Shown: in pieces, positions 60,024 to 64,000 of the stretch
Position numbering within the stretch: the stretch's first letter is position 1
Layout: each line of letters opens with the position of its first letter
Origin: Actinomadura rupiterrae
Lineage (GTDB): Bacteria > Actinomycetota > Actinomycetes > Streptosporangiales > Streptosporangiaceae
Length of the DNA stretch: 64,000 nucleotides
Assembly (NCBI RefSeq): GCF_024172125.1
Contig: NZ_JAMZEA010000002.1
Location: 372,001-436,000, forward strand
Direction: 5' to 3'
The notes under the pieces: model-generated
Databases searched by the model: none
Told to the model about the DNA's origin: nothing
Seen by the model: only the letters and a program-made list of their open reading frames with translations
Made by a program: the position numbers and the translations under genes

Positions 60024-60155
60024 GACAGGGACGATGCGGGGTGGAGGGGACGGGGCGCACTGGTCCTGGGCTGTTCTTGCGCAAAGTCGCAAGGGTGTCC
60101 GCGGAGCGTTGTCGGCGCGCGGGTTGTGGGACAGGATGCGGGGTCAGGGGGTGCG

Positions 60156-60800
60156 ATGTCTGAGGCGGCGTGGCTGAAGTCGCTGCGGGCCGGGCGCGGT
60201 GTTTGCCCGCTGTTCGGGGCGGACGCCGTGGTGGCCCGGTTCGCCGAGATCGTGTCCGTCGAGCGCAGCGAGCGGCTGGTCATGATGCCCGCGTCGTCCC
60301 AGCGTCCGGTGCTGGGGACGCTCCCGATGCCGCCGGACGTGCGGACGCGCTGGCTGGGGTCGGCCTCTGCGAGCCATGACGCGCGCCTGATCGCGGCGGG
60401 CGCCGAGCATCGGATCCTGCCGGGACTGCCGGCCAAGATGGTCATCATCGACCGGGCGGTGGTCATGACGCCCATCGATCCGGAAGATCCGATGAAGGGC
60501 GTCTGGCAGATCACCGCCGAGCCGCTCGTGCGCGCCCTGGTCGGGATGTACCAGCGGCTTTGGGGGCAGGCGGCCGAGCCGGTGCGGTGGCCGGCGGGCC
60601 TGTCCGCCCGGGAGCGTGCGGTGGTGACGCTGCTCGCCGAGGGCTGCACCGACCAGACGGTGGCCGAGCAGCTGGGTCTGAGCCGGCGCACTATCGCCTA
60701 CACGGTCGCGAACCTGATGGCGAGGTACGGCGCACGCAGCCGGTTTCACCTGGCGCTCCTGCTGGCCACGTCCGACGTCCCAGGCGGACGGGGTGCCTGA
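60156..60800 (+). CDS. LuxR-type HTH transcriptional regulator
   Basis: A 214-aa protein. The C-terminal 60 residues form a GerE/LuxR helix-turn-helix: GLSARERAVVTLLAEGCTDQ, TVAEQLGLSRRTIAYTVANL, MARYGARSR. The N-terminal 140 residues resemble a phospholipase-D-like or sensor-like remnant region seen in other small actinobacterial LuxR regulators (VMMPASSQRPVLG, RTRWLGSASASHDARLIAAG). No receiver domain is present. Its target may be the divergent SnoaL-like gene. Confidence 0.87.
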   Translation: MSEAAWLKSLRAGRGVCPLFGADAVVARFAEIVSVERSERLVMMPASSQRPVLGTLPMPPDVRTRWLGSASASHDARLIAAGAEHRILPGLPAKMVIIDRAVVMTPIDPEDPMKGVWQITAEPLVRALVGMYQRLWGQAAEPVRWPAGLSARERAVVTLLAEGCTDQTVAEQLGLSRRTIAYTVANLMARYGARSRFHLALLLATSDVPGGRGA

Positions 60801-60811
60801 CGGGTAGCGGG

Positions 60812-61096
60812 TCAGGAGTCGAAGCCGAGGTTCCTTTCGCCGTTCCAGGTCAGCGAGGCTCCGGGACGGTCGAAGGCGTCGAGGACGGTGCCCGCGGTCT
60901 TCAAGGCGAGCTGCAACGCCTGGATGCCGTCCACCCCGTGCGCGGCGTATCGGTGCTTCTCGCCGAGCCCGGTGATCTCGACCAGGCAGGCGAAGTCGCC
61001 GTGCTCGTCCTGTTGCGGGGGCCCGAGGGTGACGTTCACGTCACTGCGTTCTCCATGTTCCTCAAGGAGGAGCTTCCGTGCGGCCATCGGTTCCAT
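60812..61096 (-). CDS. Small hypothetical protein (DUF6968-like)
   Basis: A 94-aa (or 91-aa from ATG 61087) soluble protein. Strands around VNVTLGPPQQDEHGDFACLV and a helix GVDGIQALQLALKTAGTVLD fit the pattern of small DUF6968-type proteins with an N-terminal sheet and C-terminal helix. No catalytic motif. It converges on the LuxR-type gene. Confidence 0.65.
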   Translation of the reverse strand: MEPMAARKLLLEEHGERSDVNVTLGPPQQDEHGDFACLVEITGLGEKHRYAAHGVDGIQALQLALKTAGTVLDAFDRPGASLTWNGERNLGFDS

Positions 61097-61267
61097 GAAG
61101 CGTCATTTTCATGGGTGGGTGGTGCGGGTGGGCCGTGGACGCGCCGGGGTTTCCGTGGTGTTCGCCGGGCCGCTGGGCTGTGAGATGTCGTGGTTTGGGG
61201 GACAGGGGTGGGGGATTTGCGCCAGAATGTCGGCCGTTCGAGTCGATCATGAGGGGCGAGGAGAGCG

Positions 61268-62257
61268 ATGATGCGCGGCACGATGGTGGCGATGGCGGTG
61301 ACCGCGGTCGCGGTGGGTGCGGCGGGGTGCTCCTCGGGCGGGGCGGACGCGGCCAAGGTCAGTGCGGATCAGGTGGACGCGGCGGCGACCAGCCCGTTCT
61401 ACGTGGATCCCGGGACGAACGCGGCCAAGTGGGTGAAGGCTCATCCGGGCGATGCGCGGGCGTCGAAGATCAAGGCTTCGATCGTGGCGCGGCCTGGGGC
61501 GCGGTGGTTCGGGAACTGGAGTGGGGACATCTCTCGCGCCGTTTCCGGGTATGTCGGCGCGGCCAAGGCCAAGGGGAAGACGCCCATTCTGGTCGCCTAC
61601 AACATCACCGATCGGGACTGCGGTGGCGCGTCGCATGGCGGGGCCGGGTCGTCGGCCGCGTACAGGACGTGGATTTCCAAGTTCGCGGGTGCGATCGGGA
61701 ATCGGCCTGCGATCGTGGTCATTGAGCCCGATGCCGTGGCGCAGCTTGACTGCCTGCCTGCGGCGGCGCAGAAGACCCGGACCGGCCTGCTGAAGTACGC
61801 GACGGAGCAGTTCAAGGCCAAGGCGCCGAAGACGCGGGCTTACCTGGACGGCGGGAACTCGCACTGGGTCGCCCCGGCGACGATGGCGAGCCGGTTGAAC
61901 GCGGCCGGAATCAAGAATGTCCGCGGGTTCTCCGTGAACGTCTCCAACTTCTTTGCGACGGCTGAGTCGGCGACCTATGCGAAGAAGGTCAATGCGGCGC
62001 TTTCGTCCAAGTACCACTACACGCGCGGGTTCGTCATCGACACGAGCCGGAACGGGCATGGCGGGACGCCCGGCAAGTGGTGCAACCCGGCGGGCGCGAA
62101 GCTCGGGACCGTCCCGCAGGTGGGCGGTTCGGGGGCGGACTACCTGCTCTGGGTGAAGACGCCCGGCGAGTCGGACGGTCCGTGCGGTGTCGGTCCCGGC
62201 GTCCCGGCGGGGACGTTCAGCCCGGACCTCGCCATGCGGCTGATCAGCGGGCGCTAG
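61268..62257 (+). CDS. Lipoprotein glycoside hydrolase family 6 (cellulase)
   Basis: A 329-aa enzyme. The signal peptide ends in lipobox GAAGC (Cys21), so it is probably lipid-anchored on the cell surface. The GH6 signatures follow: YNITDRDCGGASHGG with the catalytic Asp of RDC, VVIEPDAVAQLDC with the catalytic acid Asp, GFSVNVSNF, and IDTSRNGHGG. It cleaves beta-1,4-glucan chains. No carbohydrate-binding module is present, as in other short GH6 endoglucanases. ATG 61268 follows GAGGAGAG. It ends 6 bp before the two-component genes. Confidence 0.92.
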   Translation: MMRGTMVAMAVTAVAVGAAGCSSGGADAAKVSADQVDAAATSPFYVDPGTNAAKWVKAHPGDARASKIKASIVARPGARWFGNWSGDISRAVSGYVGAAKAKGKTPILVAYNITDRDCGGASHGGAGSSAAYRTWISKFAGAIGNRPAIVVIEPDAVAQLDCLPAAAQKTRTGLLKYATEQFKAKAPKTRAYLDGGNSHWVAPATMASRLNAAGIKNVRGFSVNVSNFFATAESATYAKKVNAALSSKYHYTRGFVIDTSRNGHGGTPGKWCNPAGAKLGTVPQVGGSGADYLLWVKTPGESDGPCGVGPGVPAGTFSPDLAMRLISGR

Positions 62258-62262
62258 GCCGG

Positions 62263-62979
62263 ATGCCGAGGGCGCTGCTGGTCGAGGACGACCGCCGGTT
62301 CGCGGCGGCGCTGGTCAAGGCGCTGGGCCGGTGCGGGTACGAGGTCGAGCACGCGGCGGACGCCGCCGCGGCGCTCGCCGCGCCGCCGTGCGACATCGTC
62401 CTGCTGGACCTCGGGCTGCCCGACGCGGACGGCCTGGAGGTCTGCCGCCGGCTGCGCGAGCGCGGCGAGGTCGGGATCATCGTGCTGACCGCGCGCAGCA
62501 CCGAGCGCGACCGCGTCACGGGGCTGCGCGCGGGCGCGGACGACTACCTGGTCAAGCCGTTCGGCATGGCCGAGCTCCAGGCGCGGATGGAGGCGGTGCT
62601 GCGGCGGGCGCGTCCCAGGCAGGACGGCGTGCTCGTCCTCGGCCGCCTCACCGTCGACCTCGCCGCCCGCACGCTCACCCTGGACGGCTCGCCCGTCAAG
62701 CTGACGCCCAAGGAGTTCACGCTGCTCGCGCGGCTGATCCGCGAGCCGGGCGCGGTGGTGGAGCGCGAGACGCTGCTGCGCGAGGTGTGGGGGACGTCCT
62801 GGCAGGGCCGGTCCCGCACGCTCGACGTGCACGTCTCGACCCTGCGCGCCAAGCTCGGCGGCGCGGCGCGGATCGAGACCGCCCACGCCGTCGGCTACCG
62901 GCTCGCGACCACCGACACCACCTCCGGCGGAAGCGGGGACACCACCTCCGGTGGTGGCACCGCAGGTGGCGGGGGTTAG
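62263..62979 (+). CDS. OmpR-type response regulator
   Basis: A 238-aa regulator. The receiver domain has the acidic pair E8/D9-D10, the phosphorylation Asp D49 in VLLDLGLPDADG, and the LVKPFG lysine. The winged-helix output domain spans about residues 125-217 (LTPKEFTLLARLIREPGA, RTLDVHVSTLRAKLG, VGYRL). The last 20 residues carry a repeat TTSGGSGD-TTSGGG from a short DNA duplication at the gene end. Pairs with the kinase 3 bp downstream. Confidence 0.93.
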   Translation: MPRALLVEDDRRFAAALVKALGRCGYEVEHAADAAAALAAPPCDIVLLDLGLPDADGLEVCRRLRERGEVGIIVLTARSTERDRVTGLRAGADDYLVKPFGMAELQARMEAVLRRARPRQDGVLVLGRLTVDLAARTLTLDGSPVKLTPKEFTLLARLIREPGAVVERETLLREVWGTSWQGRSRTLDVHVSTLRAKLGGAARIETAHAVGYRLATTDTTSGGSGDTTSGGGTAGGGG

Positions 62980-62982
62980 CGG

Positions 62983-64000
62983 GTGCGGCGGCGGCTGTAT
63001 CTGACGTATTTGCCGCTGCTCGCGGCGGCGCTGATCGCGCTGGCGGTGCCGCTCGCGATCGGGACGGCCGCGCGCGACTCGCAGGACATGTACATCGACC
63101 GGGCCGGGGACACCGCGCGGTTCGCGTCGCTCGCCGAGACCGCGCTGCGCACCGGGCACACGTCGGCGCTGCACTACGAGCTGGAGCAGTACGACGCGCT
63201 GTTCGGCATCCCGGCGGCGGTCGTGGACCGGGACGGGACGGTCGCGATCAGTTCCCGGACGAACCTGGACCTCGGTTCCGGACAGGTCCAGGAACGCGTC
63301 AAGGAGGCGCTGTCCGGCGAGGCGTCCCGCAGCAGCCCGACCGTGTGGCCGTGGCGGACGGGCCCGATGGTGGTGGTCGAGCCGGTCGGCAGCAGCGGCG
63401 AGGTGATCGGCGTCGCGGTGACGGTGTCGCCGACCGGGCGGCTGCGGCAGGGCCTGGTGGACGCCTGGACGCGGCTGCTCGCGGGCATGCTGCTGGTCGT
63501 CCTCGTCGGGGTCGTGGTGGTGGCGCTGGTCGCGCGGTGGGTGCTGCGGCCCGTCGCGGAGCTGGACCTCGCCGCGCACGCGCTGAGCGAGGGCCGGTTC
63601 GACGAGCGCGTGGCGAGCCGCGCCGGGCCGTCCGAGCTGCGCAGCCTCGCCGAGTCGTTCAACGCGATGGCCGGCCAGATCGCGGTGCTGCTGGAGCGGC
63701 AGCGGTCGTTCGTCTCGTACGCGAGCCACCAGATGCGGACGCCGCTCGCCGCGCTCCGGCTGTGGCTGGAGAACCTCGAACCCGAGGTCGGCCCCGACGG
63801 GCGCTCCGACCACGCGATGGCGCTCGAAGAGGTCGACCGGATGGCGCACCTGTACGACGCGCTGCTCGCCTACGCGTCCGCCGAGGCCAGCGCGGTCAAG
63901 GCGGTGGACGTCGACCTGGTCGCGCTCGCCCGGGCCCGCGCGGACGGCTGGCGGGACGTCGCGGCGCGCCGGGGCGTGGAGCTGACCGGCCCGGACGCCG
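62983..64000 (+). CDS. Sensor histidine kinase, cut by the window end
   Basis: A partial gene, 339 codons visible. GTG 62983. TM1 (PLLAAALIALAVPLAIG) and TM2 (LLAGMLLVVLVGVVVVALVA) flank an extracytoplasmic sensor of about 120 residues. A HAMP linker (RWVLRPVAELDLAAHALSEG) and the dimerisation/phosphoacceptor region with H249 in SYASHQMRTPLAALRLW follow. The ATPase domain lies beyond the edge. Partner of the response regulator upstream. The signal is unknown; proximity to the GH6 gene may be coincidence. Confidence 0.92.
   Translation, partial: MRRRLYLTYLPLLAAALIALAVPLAIGTAARDSQDMYIDRAGDTARFASLAETALRTGHTSALHYELEQYDALFGIPAAVVDRDGTVAISSRTNLDLGSGQVQERVKEALSGEASRSSPTVWPWRTGPMVVVEPVGSSGEVIGVAVTVSPTGRLRQGLVDAWTRLLAGMLLVVLVGVVVVALVARWVLRPVAELDLAAHALSEGRFDERVASRAGPSELRSLAESFNAMAGQIAVLLERQRSFVSYASHQMRTPLAALRLWLENLEPEVGPDGRSDHAMALEEVDRMAHLYDALLAYASAEASAVKAVDVDLVALARARADGWRDVAARRGVELTGPDA

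Overview
The window is very GC-rich, densely coded DNA with GTG starts, ATGA/GTGA stop-start overlaps and families typical of filamentous actinobacteria: DUF397 and Scr1-type XRE proteins, a CebR-type cellobiose operon, GH6/GH3/GH1 enzymes, a DUF574 methyltransferase, and an effector-associated EACC1-caspase pair. An Actinomadura-like member of the Streptosporangiales is my best guess. This is inferred from gene content, not from a marker gene.

Layout. (1) 256-1455: an MFS exporter of the fosmidomycin-resistance type. (2) 1987-11534: a translationally coupled biosynthetic operon. It holds two SznF-like diiron (haem-oxygenase-fold)/cupin proteins, a Rieske protein, a SznE/PRMT-like arginine methyltransferase, two ATP-grasp ligases, an MFS exporter and a third, divergent ATP-grasp-like protein. 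This is the logic of streptozotocin N-nitrosourea biosynthesis, but with duplicated oxygenases whose diiron ligands are intact and whose cupin ligands are eroded. (3) 11607-15784: a region-4-only sigma-like protein, a divergent LysR/SDR pair and a secreted GH3 enzyme. (4) 15888-25662: a 24-aa ORF before an MFS gene, two odd tRNA-like genes, a four-gene operon ending in an ABC1 kinase, a class V aminotransferase, a second 25-aa ORF homologous to the first, a GC-rich repeat tract, a TPR protein and a toroid-fold protein. (5) 25709-32535: a PPOX-fold flavoprotein, a membrane Ser/Thr kinase with an outside CBM2 domain, and a 2-oxoacid dehydrogenase operon with its divergent GntR regulator.

(6) 32596-34771: a caspase-WD40 protein with its EACC1 partner. 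(7) 34903-41610: a cinnamycin-type lanthipeptide cluster in the same order as cin/dur (DurN-like, LanA, LanM, CinX-like hydroxylase, ABC exporter). Its novelties are a changed core with a four-histidine tail, a Nif11-like domain with a Pro-rich repeat linker fused to the hydroxylase, and a single-chain exporter. (8) 41904-47752: cebR-bglC-cebG-cebF-cebE with a perfect CebR box. (9) 47883-53742: a MalR/alpha-glucosidase/ABC maltodextrin operon with its own palindromic operator. (10) 53792-61096: tandem RlaP-like nucleotidyltransferases, a DUF574 methyltransferase, a small TA-like pair, Uma2, an anti-sigma-like ATPase with XRE plus three DUF397 genes, and small regulators. (11) 61268-64000: a GH6 lipoprotein and a two-component system cut by the window edge.

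Two themes recur. Plant polysaccharide use is represented by GH1, GH3, GH6, GH13, two sugar ABC systems and a CBM2-bearing kinase. Also, several gene ends carry short tandem reiterations that include the stop codon. All functional statements rest on reading the translated sequence and remembered family motifs; no database search was run.
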